Assembly: GCF_037977055.1 (NCBI RefSeq)
Contig: NZ_CP150274.1
Coordinates: forward strand, 4,898,001 to 4,962,000
Direction: 5' to 3'
DNA: 64,000 nt
Source: Paenibacillus sp. FSL K6-1096
GTDB taxonomy: Bacteria; Bacillota; Bacilli; Paenibacillales; Paenibacillaceae
The translations under genes were made by a program, and so were the position numbers. The notes beneath the pieces are model-generated. The model searched no databases, was not told the DNA's origin, and worked only from the letters and a program-made list of their open reading frames with translations. Shown here in pieces: positions 27,951 through 36,702 of the stretch (position 1 is its first letter; every line of letters starts with the position of its first letter).

Positions 27951-28300
27951 AAATCCTGCCAAAAGTGTAACAATGCTGCTCCATACAAGCGGTTTACACT
28001 GAAATCTTGCACGAAATGCAACAAAGTCAGCGCTAACCTGCTCAAATCTCCGAAAATCCTGCAAATGATGCAACATTGCTCCCCAGCCAGTAACATTTAT
28101 AGATAATTCATGCAAAATTTGCAACAATGCTGCCCCATACAAGCGACGGTCGGTGGACAGAGGAAACTCTCAGAAACTGTATGCGAAAAACCGAACACAA
28201 TGGGCAGAGCGGAGGCACGTGGGGCCAAATGTATGCGAAAAACCGAACACAATGGGCAGTGCGGAGGCACGTGGGCCGAATGCAATCGATGATGTTGTTC
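27951..28300. repeat. Intergenic repeat array, about 51-bp period, two unit types (locus 2)
   Basis: Part of the 869-base gene-free gap 27807-28675. TGCA-type units begin at 27951, 28002, 28054 and 28105 (periods 51, 52, 51). The inverted repeat in the last is TGCAAA-a-TTTGCA. Then come units of the second type with the core CGAAAAACCGA at 28178 and 28230 and a degenerate copy at 28281 (periods 52 and 51). A CAATGCTGC-CCATACAAGCG stretch recurs at 27971 and 28125, about three periods apart. Confidence 0.75.
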
Positions 28301-28430
28301 CTGTTGCTGCATATCTCTCCAAATTTCAGGAGGGAGGAAAACTGTGGTAATATATATAAATGGTTGAAAATGGGTTGTTGATATAGTGATAAGGTTAATA
28401 ATAGCTTGAACTGAATAAGACAATAATAGG

Positions 28431-28604
28431 ATGGGAGTAACGGAGGGGAAATTTGGAACTGTAGGAGCGGTAGCGTCCGCCTTTGTATCCGGATTTCTAC
28501 CGCAAACGGCGGTATTATTAATAGAGAAATCTGGAGACAACAGCGGCCGGAAGTCCAAATGTTCACCGCAGTTACGGCTAACATCTAGATCAGAGTCTCT
28601 TTAG
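28431..28604 (+). repeat. Structured intergenic element with a 57-codon open frame
   Basis: A run of nested imperfect inverted repeats: ATTTGGAACT with AGTCCAAAT, GCGGTAG with CTACCGC, TCCGGATTTCT with AGAAATCTGGA, and ACCGC with GCGGT. An ATG frame of 57 codons (MGVTEGKFGTVGAVASAF at the start) spans it but has a poor ribosome site. It resembles small frames I remember as recurring in Paenibacillus genomes, which would make this a dispersed element rather than a gene. That recollection is unverified. Confidence 0.5.
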
Positions 28605-28675
28605 TTCTGCTATGAATCCACCTTATCATAAAGCGTAACCCCTTTTCACACCAACCGACGAAAGGAAGTGAAGTC

Positions 28676-29602
28676 ATGCCGAATCCGGCAGAAGCGGTGA
28701 AGCCTGTAGCCAGTCTGAAGGGCGTCACCAAGAAGATAGGCTCCAAAACGCTGATCAGCGACTTGACGCTTGATATTCCACCCGGGCAGATCTTCGGGTT
28801 CCTGGGACCGAACGGGGCAGGTAAGACGACTACCATCCGTATGATGGTGGGATTAATCTCTATAAGCCGCGGGGATATCATGATCTGCGGGCACAGCATC
28901 AAAGACCATTACGAAGAGGCCATCGCCCAGGTCGGAGCGATCGTGGAGAACCCGGAGATGTACAAGTTCCTCACCGGCTACCAGAACCTGCGCCAGTATG
29001 CGCGTATGGTGCCAGGCGTGACCAAAGCCCGGATACAAGAAGTTGTGGAGCTGGTGGGTCTGAGCCAGCGCATCCATGACAAGGTCAAATCCTACTCCCT
29101 GGGGATGCGGCAACGGCTCGGCGTAGCCCAGGCACTGCTGCACCGGCCGAAGCTGCTCATCCTGGACGAGCCGACCAACGGGCTGGACCCGCAGGGAATC
29201 CGCGAGCTGCGTGATTATCTCCGCCAGCTGTGCCGAACGGAAGGAACCACGGTATTCGTCTCCAGCCATCTGCTGTCCGAGATGGAGCTGATGTGCGACA
29301 GTGTGGCGATTATCCAGAACGGCCGCCTGATCGATGTGAAGCAGCTCAAGGCCGTCGGCGATATGATAATCCCGGCCGGCGAGACCTTTTTCGAGGTCGA
29401 TAATCCTGAGGCTGCGCTGGCACTGATCGCAGGCGGTGTGATGAAGGAAGGCGGAATCGCCGTTCAGGCATCCCGGGAGGAGATTGCCGAGCTGAATGCG
29501 AAGCTGGTCACCGCCGGAATTAAAGTGTACAGCATCAAGGCGCTGTCGCGTTCGCTCGAGGATCAATTCTTGGAAATTACAGGAGGTGAAGGTATTGGGT
29601 GA
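28676..29602 (+). CDS. ABC transporter ATP-binding protein (BcrA/ABC-2 exporter type)
   Basis: 308 residues. Walker A GPNGAGKTT near residue 43, signature YSLGMRQRLG near residue 142, Walker B LLILDEPTNGLDP and the switch His in SSHLL are all present. The C-terminal extension is the usual regulatory tail of BcrA/NatA-like ATPases. Start ATG follows AAGGAAG. Its last bases overlap the permease start by eight bases, implying one two-gene transcript. Confidence 0.95.
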   Translation: MPNPAEAVKPVASLKGVTKKIGSKTLISDLTLDIPPGQIFGFLGPNGAGKTTTIRMMVGLISISRGDIMICGHSIKDHYEEAIAQVGAIVENPEMYKFLTGYQNLRQYARMVPGVTKARIQEVVELVGLSQRIHDKVKSYSLGMRQRLGVAQALLHRPKLLILDEPTNGLDPQGIRELRDYLRQLCRTEGTTVFVSSHLLSEMELMCDSVAIIQNGRLIDVKQLKAVGDMIIPAGETFFEVDNPEAALALIAGGVMKEGGIAVQASREEIAELNAKLVTAGIKVYSIKALSRSLEDQFLEITGGEGIG

Positions 29603-30377
29603 GTTCATTGCTCTCATACATAATGAGAACATCAAAATATTCCGGCGTCTGCGGACCTGGATCATGCTGTTCATACTGGCACTGATGAGCGCGCTGTTTC
29701 CGGCGCTGATTTATTTCACCACCAGCGGCAGCGACGTAATGGGACTATGGGGCAGCTTCCGGACCACGGTGACCATTGCCTTTTTCCTGAATACCATCTT
29801 CACCGCTCTGGTGGCAGCTGACTCCGTGGCGGGCGAATTCACCTGGGGAACGATCAAGCTGCTGCTGATCCGCCCTTGGAGCCGTTCGAAGATTCTGCTC
29901 TCCAAATATTTATCGATGGTCTGCTTCAGCCTCGTCAGCACTGCGGTGTTAATCGCCTTCGGACTTGGCTCGGCCCTGATATTCTCATCCTCGGCTTCCA
30001 TGGGCGGAGAGACGATGGGCTGGAGCGCCGGGGAGTATGTGTTTATGCTGATTCTGTGCAGCTATATTGAGCTGTTCCTGACGGCAGCCATTGCGTTCAT
30101 GATCTCCAGCGTCTTCCGTTCGAGCGGACTCGCGATTGTGCTGTCCCTATCGATTATGTTCACCAAAGACATCTTCATTGCGATCTTCAGTCCCGAACGG
30201 TATGAATGGGCGAACTACCTGATCTTTGCCCACATGAACCTGAGCGGCTATCTGCTGTCGGATACCGGCCCCGGCGGAACTACCCTGGGGTTCGCGGTCA
30301 CTGTACTGGCTGTGTATTATGTGATTATCATGGCAGCCTCATGGCTCGTATTTGCCAAAAGAGACGTATCTGCCTAG
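29595..30377 (+). CDS. ABC-2 type permease
   Basis: About 260 residues with six hydrophobic segments, partner of the ATPase just upstream. Start TTG 29595 lies eight bases after AGGAGG and overlaps the ATPase gene by eight bases. The EFTWGTIKLLL stretch is typical of ABC-2 permeases of the bacitracin or lantibiotic resistance type. The exported substrate is not evident; no sensor kinase is adjacent. Confidence 0.9.
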   Translation: MGEFIALIHNENIKIFRRLRTWIMLFILALMSALFPALIYFTTSGSDVMGLWGSFRTTVTIAFFLNTIFTALVAADSVAGEFTWGTIKLLLIRPWSRSKILLSKYLSMVCFSLVSTAVLIAFGLGSALIFSSSASMGGETMGWSAGEYVFMLILCSYIELFLTAAIAFMISSVFRSSGLAIVLSLSIMFTKDIFIAIFSPERYEWANYLIFAHMNLSGYLLSDTGPGGTTLGFAVTVLAVYYVIIMAASWLVFAKRDVSA

Positions 30378-30435
30378 AATATCGCTTCACCCGGGAGCGG
30401 GCGGACGGGGAGGAAGGCCGGCGGGAATCACCCGC

Positions 30436-30885
30436 TTATGCGCCTTCCAGGCTGCTCTGCTGACCCTCTCTGCGTTTGCCTGACTTCTTCTTGGAATTGA
30501 CTGGATGCAGCCCCCCGGCTTTCTCGGCGGCGGGCTGTTCCGTCATGGACACAGCTCCGTTAAGCAAGCTGCCTTCGGTGATGCTCAGCGCGCCTGCGGC
30601 AATATTGCCGTGAAGTTGTCCAGTCTCTGTAAGAACCAGCTTCCCCTGGGCCGTTACGTTGCCATATACGGTGCCCGCGATAATAATCTCCTGCGCCTCG
30701 ATACTGGAATGGACCTGGCCTTGTTCGCCGACAGTCACCGTGCCTTCGCACAGAATCTCCCCGCTGAAATTCCCTTCAATCCGCAGATTGGTGCTAGAGT
30801 TCACCTTGCCTTCAAGCGTGCCGCCAAAACCGATGAGCGAATCCGTTGACTTATAAGAAGCAGCCGGATTGCGTCTCTTCCACAT
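30436..30885 (-). CDS. Bactofilin
   Basis: Polymer-forming cytoskeletal protein of 149 residues. The core (about 20-115) is a string of short beta-helix repeats of the pattern GxVxGxIxxxxxLxIxExGxxxG, seen for example in LRIEGNFSGEILCEG and GTVYGNVTAQGKL. Start 30885 is chosen because AAGGAGGA is seven bases upstream; the ATG six bases earlier is too close. The end is Lys/Arg-rich. It lies 49 bases downstream of an M23 peptidase gene on the same strand, a pairing seen in several phyla where bactofilins place wall hydrolases. Confidence 0.93.
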   Translation of the reverse strand: MWKRRNPAASYKSTDSLIGFGGTLEGKVNSSTNLRIEGNFSGEILCEGTVTVGEQGQVHSSIEAQEIIIAGTVYGNVTAQGKLVLTETGQLHGNIAAGALSITEGSLLNGAVSMTEQPAAEKAGGLHPVNSKKKSGKRREGQQSSLEGA

Positions 30886-30934
30886 ACTCATTCCTCCTTG
30901 AATGATTCATTTCGGGTACATCTTACAGCCGGGC

Positions 30935-32179
30935 TCAAGGCTTGACATAGTTCAGCGGATTCACCGGCTGGTTCTGCTTCACCACCTGAAAATGGAGGTG
31001 AGGGCCTGTACTGCGTCCGGTATTGCCCAGCATCCCGATCTGCTGTCCTTTAACAATCTGATCTCCGGGCGAGACCAGCATCTGGTCCAAATGCATGTAC
31101 AAGGTCTCCAGTCCGTTGTCATGCCGCACCGCGATGTATTTGCCTCTGGCGCCCAGCCGCTCCGCAGCGATCACCTCACCGCCGAGCGCGGCATAGACGG
31201 GATCGCCGATTTTGCCGGCAATATCGATACCGGAATGGTAGGCCGAGACTCCCTTGAACGGGTCGGTGCGGTAGCCGAAGCTTGAAGTAATGACCTTCGA
31301 TCCGGTGGGCCACATGACGGTCCGGGCCAGCCGGGCCTTGGCCTCCTGTGCCTGCTTCGCCTGAAGATTAGCCCGCTGGGTGTTCACCTTACGGGCCTCT
31401 GTAATCGTGGAGGAGATGCTGTCGATCATCTCATCTAGCAGGCTGTGAATCTCCTGAAAGTCGTCCCGTGTGTCCTGAACCAGCTTCTGCGGGTCCTGTT
31501 CATAGACAGCGATATACTCTCCGCCGACCTGGGGCTGCCCTGCAGCGGGCAGCAGGGCAGCAGCCAGCTTCACCCGGAATTCGGCGGCAGGCGAAGCGGC
31601 TGCCGGACGGGCTGCCAAACGGGTGGTCGGCTGCTCCTGAATGAACGGGCCTGCGCTAAGCCGGCTGACTTTGCCGAAGGTTCCGGCGGAGGCCGCAGCC
31701 GTAGCGTTCAAGCTGGACGGCCCGCTGTCCGCTCCCGGAGGCAAGGCGGAGGTCTTATTGCCGTTGCTCTGTTTACCCGCCTCCTTGCCGGAATCGGAGG
31801 AGGAGGCCTCCTCCTGTCCGATCAGCGATTGCAGCTGCTGCTCCAGCTCAGTGACGCTCTTCAGCTTGTCTTTGATATTCTCCGCTTCCTCGGAGAGCTC
31901 GGTCACCTGGCCGCGCAGCTGCTGCAGCGCTTCTTCCTTGTCGGCGACCTTCATCTCCATGCGGATATTGGTCAGCGACAATGCAGCGGCTTCAGCCTCC
32001 AGCTCGGCGATGGACCGGGAGGCATGGATGTGCATGGAGGTGACCAGACTGGAGATGGACAATGCAGCGGCGGCCGGCAAGGCCATTGCCAGCGGCTTGG
32101 AGATCTGGACCTGCTTCACAGGCTGTCCGGCTTCACGCATAACAAGCAGCTTAATCGGTTTACCACGCTGACGTTTCAT
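30935..32179 (-). CDS. Membrane-anchored M23 metallopeptidase
   Basis: 414 residues: a short basic cytoplasmic N-terminus, one TM (about 28-48), a coiled coil (about 57-120, heptads of Leu/Glu), a low-complexity linker, a second helical stretch, and a LytM/M23 domain (about 295-410). The zinc ligands are in HSGIDIAG, HLD and GPHLHFQV. Predicted to cut peptidoglycan cross-links outside the membrane. The bactofilin gene follows directly, suggesting that the short cytoplasmic tail or TM is tethered to the filament. Divergent from the cardiolipin synthase gene. Confidence 0.92.
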   Translation of the reverse strand: MKRQRGKPIKLLVMREAGQPVKQVQISKPLAMALPAAAALSISSLVTSMHIHASRSIAELEAEAAALSLTNIRMEMKVADKEEALQQLRGQVTELSEEAENIKDKLKSVTELEQQLQSLIGQEEASSSDSGKEAGKQSNGNKTSALPPGADSGPSSLNATAAASAGTFGKVSRLSAGPFIQEQPTTRLAARPAAASPAAEFRVKLAAALLPAAGQPQVGGEYIAVYEQDPQKLVQDTRDDFQEIHSLLDEMIDSISSTITEARKVNTQRANLQAKQAQEAKARLARTVMWPTGSKVITSSFGYRTDPFKGVSAYHSGIDIAGKIGDPVYAALGGEVIAAERLGARGKYIAVRHDNGLETLYMHLDQMLVSPGDQIVKGQQIGMLGNTGRSTGPHLHFQVVKQNQPVNPLNYVKP

Positions 32180-32415
32180 AACTTCTCCTTCCTGCGGCCT
32201 GGGGCAGCCGCGGGATATTGACTGTCTGTTACGGTCTGTTCCTGGTGCAGGGGCTTATCCGGTTCGTCCTACTACTCTATGTATTCCAGAATCAGGTTGA
32301 ACATGACAACGGTTTGCTTGAATAAAGAACGGGAGTTAAGGCAAGACCTGTAGTAGGTGAACAGCATCCGCTGTAAACCTAGCACTCGTTTATTCCATTG
32401 TCCAGGAGGACGGAT

Positions 32416-33846
32416 ATGAGGATATTTGCCTTGATCTTATGTATTTTTATTGTGCAGCTGGCTGTGATCCTAATTCTGGAGTTCCGGCGCCCGCAACGGG
32501 CTTTGGCCTGGATCTGCATCACCTTCTGCTGTCCGCCGCTCGGACTGCTATTCTATTATGCCCTGGGAAGAGATTACCGCCAGAGCCGCCGGCTTGGCCG
32601 GAGATGCGTGTCTCTGCAGCGGGAGATCCGTGCCCATGTGGCCGGCAAGATTCATATGGTCAAGGAAGCGGCGGATACGGGAAACCGCGCTTTTGCCGGG
32701 CGGCCGGAGCTGCTTCACCTGCTCTCCGGGCTGGCCGGGAGCCCGCTGACGCAGCATAATGACTGTCAGGTATTCTCAGGCACCCGCGAAGCTTATGAGG
32801 CCATGCTGGAAGCGATGGAGCAGGCGCACGAGAATATCCACATGGAATTCTACATCTTCCGGGAGGACGGGATCGGCAGGCAATTCCAGCAGGTGATGAT
32901 CCGCAAGGCGCGCCAGGGAGTACGGGTCCGGCTGCTGTGCGACGGGCTGGGCAGCCATAAGCTGAGCCGGAGATTTGTGAAGGAGCTGGGGGCTGCGGGC
33001 GTCCAGGTCTATTTTTTTCTGCCTCCGCTGACCTCGCTTCTGGACCGCCGCTTCAATTACCGCAATCACCGCAAAATCCTCGTAGTCGACGGCCGGACCG
33101 GCTTCACCGGAGGGATGAACATAGGCGATGATTATCTCGGCAAAGACCCGAAGATGGGCTTCTGGCGGGATACCCATCTGCGCCTGGAAGGGGATGCGGT
33201 GTATCATCTGCAATATGTGTTTCTCCGGGACTGGAGGCTGGCCGCAGGTGAGACTATGAGCCATCCCCGGTTTTTTCCGCGCCATAGCTGTGCGGGACGG
33301 GAGGTGGTACAGATTGTTGCCGGAGGTCCGGACGGGCCCATCGATGCTACGCAGGAGATGTTCTTTGCATCTATCTGTGCGGCGAAGCAGCGGATCTGGA
33401 TCACCTCACCGTATTTCATCCCGGACCCGGCCATTCAGCGGGCCTTGAAGCATGCGGTGCTTAGCGGAGTGGACGTGCGGATGATTATTCCGGCGAAGCC
33501 CGATAACCGGGTGGTCTACTATGCAACGCTGTCGTACCTGGAGGATCTGCAGGATGCAGGGGTGAAATTTTACCGCTATACCAGAGGGTTCATGCATGCC
33601 AAAGTGATGATTGTCGATCATCTGCTGGCCTTGGTCGGCAGTGCCAATCTGGATATGCGCAGCTTCTATTCCAACTTCGAGCTGACGGCGGTTCTGCTTG
33701 GGCCGGAGCGGATTGCCGGGCTGGCGGAAGACTTCAGCAGGGATCTGGCACATAGTGAATATATTGATCCGCAGCGCTTTCGGGAGAGAGGGAAGAATGT
33801 CAAACGGTTAGAAAGCCTGTGTAAGCTCTTATCGCCGCTATTATGA
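32416..33846 (+). CDS. cls: Cardiolipin synthase
   Basis: 476 residues. Two N-terminal TMs (about 1-22 and 30-50) precede two phospholipase-D domains with HxK motifs: NHRKILVVDGRTGFTGG near residue 218 and MHAKVMIVDHLLALVGSAN near residue 395. It joins two phosphatidylglycerols into cardiolipin plus glycerol. Start ATG 32416 follows AGGAGGA by five bases; the open frame begins 18 bases earlier without a ribosome site. Confidence 0.95.
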   Translation: MRIFALILCIFIVQLAVILILEFRRPQRALAWICITFCCPPLGLLFYYALGRDYRQSRRLGRRCVSLQREIRAHVAGKIHMVKEAADTGNRAFAGRPELLHLLSGLAGSPLTQHNDCQVFSGTREAYEAMLEAMEQAHENIHMEFYIFREDGIGRQFQQVMIRKARQGVRVRLLCDGLGSHKLSRRFVKELGAAGVQVYFFLPPLTSLLDRRFNYRNHRKILVVDGRTGFTGGMNIGDDYLGKDPKMGFWRDTHLRLEGDAVYHLQYVFLRDWRLAAGETMSHPRFFPRHSCAGREVVQIVAGGPDGPIDATQEMFFASICAAKQRIWITSPYFIPDPAIQRALKHAVLSGVDVRMIIPAKPDNRVVYYATLSYLEDLQDAGVKFYRYTRGFMHAKVMIVDHLLALVGSANLDMRSFYSNFELTAVLLGPERIAGLAEDFSRDLAHSEYIDPQRFRERGKNVKRLESLCKLLSPLL

Positions 33847-33917
33847 TAGAAAAGTTGATGGAAGCATCGTTTATCGAAGGTTATATCAATTTCCATGCGT
33901 TAATCGTGCTTCCTTTA

Positions 33918-33926
33918 TGATATAAT
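33918..33926 (+). promoter_or_regulatory. Extended -10 promoter of the YitT gene
   Basis: TGATATAAT is an exact TGnTATAAT extended -10, 29 bases before the start codon at 33956. The -35 region is poor, as is common for such promoters. Confidence 0.5.
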
Positions 33927-33955
33927 GGAAATATAAGATGAACAGGGGGAGTTCT

Positions 33956-34864
33956 ATGACTGTAAGCCAACATGTCTTTACGGGTGAGGAGCAGAAGAAG
34001 CCGCAGAAATCCGGGGCGATCAAGACCGCAAGGCTGGCCCAGCGGGTTGTCATGATTGTCATCGGTGCGTTCATGATGTCTGTCGCGCTTGAAATTTTTC
34101 TCGTTCCCAACAAGTTGATTGACGGCGGAATAACCGGTGTTTCCATTATGTTGTCCGATATTTTCCATATACCGCTTGGTATCCTGCTGACCCTGCTTAA
34201 CCTGCCGTTTCTGGTTATCGGGTATAAGCAGATCGGCAAGACCTTTGCCTTATCTACACTCTTTGCAGTCGTTGTAATGTCCATTGGTACACAGCTGCTT
34301 CATCCGGTGCATCCGATTACTGTTGAACCGCTGCTGGCCGCAGTCTTCGGCGGGGTCATCCTCGGCGTCGGGGTCGGACTGGTTGTCCGTTACGGCGGAT
34401 CGCTGGACGGTACTGAAATTGTTGCTATTCTTATCGCCAAAAGGCTTCCGTTCTCTGTAGGAGAAGTCGTCATGTTCTTCAACGTATTTATTCTGTCCAG
34501 CGCAGGCTTTGTGTTCGGCTGGAATAATGCGATGTTCTCGCTTATTGCCTACTATATCGCTTTTAAGCTGATTGATATTACACTTGAAGGTCTGGATCAG
34601 TCGAAGTCCGTATGGATTATCAGTGATAAGTTCCGTGATATCGGCGAAGCCTTGACGGAGCGCCTGGGCCGCGGGGTTACCTACCTGGACGGTGAAGGCG
34701 GGTTCTCCGGCGATAACAAGAAAGTGATCTTTGTCGTCATTACCCGGCTGGAGGAAGCCAAGCTGAAGTCGATTGTGGAGGATTGGGATTCCGACGCCTT
34801 CATCGCCATCGGCAACATCCATGATGTCAAAGGCGGCCGCTTCAAAAAGAAAGCCATTCATTAG
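33956..34864 (+). CDS. YitT family membrane protein (DUF161 + DUF2179)
   Basis: 302 residues with five hydrophobic segments (about 25-200) including PNKLIDGGITGVSIMLSDIF and the glycine-rich GGVILGVGVGLVVRYGGSLDGTEI, both typical of YitT proteins. A soluble DUF2179 domain (about 210-300, GRGVTYLDGEGGFSG) follows. Start 33956 has GGGGGAG five to six bases upstream. Function of the family is not established. A clear terminator follows at 34932. Confidence 0.9.
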   Translation: MTVSQHVFTGEEQKKPQKSGAIKTARLAQRVVMIVIGAFMMSVALEIFLVPNKLIDGGITGVSIMLSDIFHIPLGILLTLLNLPFLVIGYKQIGKTFALSTLFAVVVMSIGTQLLHPVHPITVEPLLAAVFGGVILGVGVGLVVRYGGSLDGTEIVAILIAKRLPFSVGEVVMFFNVFILSSAGFVFGWNNAMFSLIAYYIAFKLIDITLEGLDQSKSVWIISDKFRDIGEALTERLGRGVTYLDGEGGFSGDNKKVIFVVITRLEEAKLKSIVEDWDSDAFIAIGNIHDVKGGRFKKKAIH

Positions 34865-34931
34865 TATAGCACTGGCCCGTCAGGCCGGGATGCTCTCGAA
34901 GGAAGGTAGATTTACGAACGTCAGAGTACTC

Positions 34932-34970
34932 AATACGGCGGAACTGACTTACTGCGCCGTATTATCATAT
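34932..34970 (+). terminator. Terminator after the YitT gene
   Basis: Perfect 9-base arms AATACGGCG / CGCCGTATT followed by an AT-rich tail. Confidence 0.75.
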
Positions 34971-35004
34971 ATATTTACCTTCCGTCCAGTTCTGGACGCC
35001 ACTT

Positions 35005-35043
35005 AAGCCCGCAGCCTGAATTCAGGCATCTGCGGGCTTATTG
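35005..35043. terminator. Terminator serving the LigD polymerase gene
   Basis: AAGCCCGCAG / CTGCGGGCTT arms enclose a second perfect palindrome, CCTGAATTCAGG. A and T tracts lie on both sides. On the minus strand it comes 22 bases after the ligD-pol stop. Confidence 0.85.
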
Positions 35044-35064
35044 CTTGCTCCGGGTCTCCTCCAG

Positions 35065-35949
35065 TCAGGGGAGCTTGGCGATAATCGCTTCAACCGGCTG
35101 CGGGGGGACCTGGGCGATCAGATCGCCCAGCCGGTCCAGCCGCTCCCCGATATTCAGCAGATGGTAATCGGCAGGCTTGACATCCCGCTGCACTTCTTCC
35201 CACAGCAGCGGGGTTGAGACTGTCGCCAGCGGCCGGGCACGCGGGGTATAGGGGGCAGCGAGAGTCTTGCCGCCGTAGTGCTGGAGATAATCGAAATAGA
35301 TTTTGTCTCCGCGGTGTTTCTTGAGGCGTTCGAGCGTGAACAGATCCGGCCGCTTCTCGGTAACATAACGGCCGACGAAATGGCCAACCCGGCGCAGGCC
35401 GTCGAAGGTGACGCCCGGCAGGATGGGGACGATGATCTGTACGCCGGTTGCCCCAGAGGTTTTGGGGACGGATTGCAGTCCAAGCGACCTCAGTACCTCC
35501 CCGACCAGAAAGGCTGCTTCCATAATCCGCGGCTCCACCTCCTGGGAGGGGTCCAGATCGATCATCCATTCGCAGGGCAGGGGACTGCCTACATAATGCA
35601 GGGAAGGATGAAATTCAAGCGCAGCCAGATTCCCGAGCCAGAGCAGCTCCGGCAGACCCTGCAGGACAATATAGGTGATGCCGTCCTGCTCAGCCGTGCG
35701 GACGAATTCCGGCAGCGGCTCGGGAGCGTTCTTCTGGTAGAAGGACATCCCGGGCACGCCATGGGGATAACGGATCACCGTAAGCAGCCTGTCCCTGCAA
35801 TAACGCAGCAGGTAAGGGGAGAGGATGGCGAGCTTTTGCAGGTAAATCTGCTTGGTGATGCCCTGCTCCGGCCACAGCGGCTTATCCGGATTCGTAATGA
35901 CGATCTCATGTCCGTCAGCGGTAATGGTGCCTTTAACCTTCTGCGGCAT
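35065..35949 (-). CDS. LigD-type NHEJ polymerase/primase domain protein
   Basis: Stand-alone LigD polymerase domain (archaeo-eukaryotic primase fold), 294 residues. The catalytic metal pair is in WMIDLDPS near residue 130. The conserved NPDKPLWPE start and SGATGVQIIVPI stretch are also family hallmarks. It fills gaps during Ku-dependent end joining. Start ATG follows AAGGAGGA. The matching ligase and Ku genes lie 3 kb away on the same strand, separated by a sigma-factor cluster transcribed the other way. Confidence 0.93.
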   Translation of the reverse strand: MPQKVKGTITADGHEIVITNPDKPLWPEQGITKQIYLQKLAILSPYLLRYCRDRLLTVIRYPHGVPGMSFYQKNAPEPLPEFVRTAEQDGITYIVLQGLPELLWLGNLAALEFHPSLHYVGSPLPCEWMIDLDPSQEVEPRIMEAAFLVGEVLRSLGLQSVPKTSGATGVQIIVPILPGVTFDGLRRVGHFVGRYVTEKRPDLFTLERLKKHRGDKIYFDYLQHYGGKTLAAPYTPRARPLATVSTPLLWEEVQRDVKPADYHLLNIGERLDRLGDLIAQVPPQPVEAIIAKLP

Positions 35950-36049
35950 ACAGTGTTCCTCCTTCGGGTCGTCTAGGTCTGACTATTATTTGCCGTATGG
36001 CCGGTTTTCAGTCCGGGTAACGGGCATAGCCGGGACAGATCTTTTTTGG

Positions 36050-36075
36050 TGCAAAATGTCCCGTTTCGATTCGTC
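36050..36075 (+). promoter_or_regulatory. Candidate ECF-type promoter of the sigma-factor gene
   Basis: TGCAAA, 16 bases, then CGTC. Spacing and -10 fit ECF promoters such as TGAAAC-N16-CGTA/C, and the site ends 45 bases before the sigma gene, suggesting autoregulation. The -35 match is imperfect. Confidence 0.35.
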
Positions 36076-36120
36076 CCGTGCTTATAAAGGTGTAAGGGGA
36101 AAGAGAGGGGAGTTCCGATA

Positions 36121-36702
36121 TTGGATGAGATGGAGCACCTCGTAGCCCGGGTGCAGAGCGGCGAAGTGGAGGTGTACGGGCAGATCGTTGAGGCTGTTCA
36201 GCAGCCGATGTACCGTTACTGCTGCCGTCTGCTCAGCAATCCGGCCGAGGCGGAGGATGCCGTGCAGGAGATTCTGGTGAAGGCTTATCAGCATATAGGC
36301 CAGTACCGTCCGCTGGTCAGCTTCTCTTCATGGCTCTATAGAATCGCTTACCATCATTGCCTCCAGGTTATCCGCCAGCGCCAGCGGCACCGCCGTCTGC
36401 TGACGCTGCTGCGGCCGCAGAAATACGTGGAAAGCCCGGAGCAGCGGATGGACCGCTATCTGTTCGATGAACCGCTCGCCGTGGCGCTTTCCCGGCTGAA
36501 GGCAGAGGAACGGAGCCTGCTGGTGCTGCGGATTTTTGAAGAGCAGAGCTTTGCGGACATCGCTGTGATTCTCGGCAAGAATACGGAGGCGGTCAAGAAG
36601 AGATATCAGCGCACGATCGTTAAGCTGGCTGACCTGCTGCAAGCGCAAAGAGAGGGGGAGGAGCAATGGACGAGCGCATCGCTGCTGAAGAAAAAAGGAT
36701 AA
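36121..36702 (+). CDS. ECF RNA polymerase sigma factor
   Basis: 193 residues. Region 2 (about 10-75) includes YRYCCRLLSNPAEAEDAVQEILVKAY. Region 4 (about 120-175) includes LVLRIFEEQSFADIAVILGKNTEAVKKRYQRT-type helix-turn-helix, here quoted in its two halves only by position. Start TTG follows AGGGGAG by nine bases; ATG at 36130 is the alternative. The anti-sigma gene overlaps its last 37 bases, the usual coupled arrangement. Confidence 0.92.
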   Translation: MDEMEHLVARVQSGEVEVYGQIVEAVQQPMYRYCCRLLSNPAEAEDAVQEILVKAYQHIGQYRPLVSFSSWLYRIAYHHCLQVIRQRQRHRRLLTLLRPQKYVESPEQRMDRYLFDEPLAVALSRLKAEERSLLVLRIFEEQSFADIAVILGKNTEAVKKRYQRTIVKLADLLQAQREGEEQWTSASLLKKKG

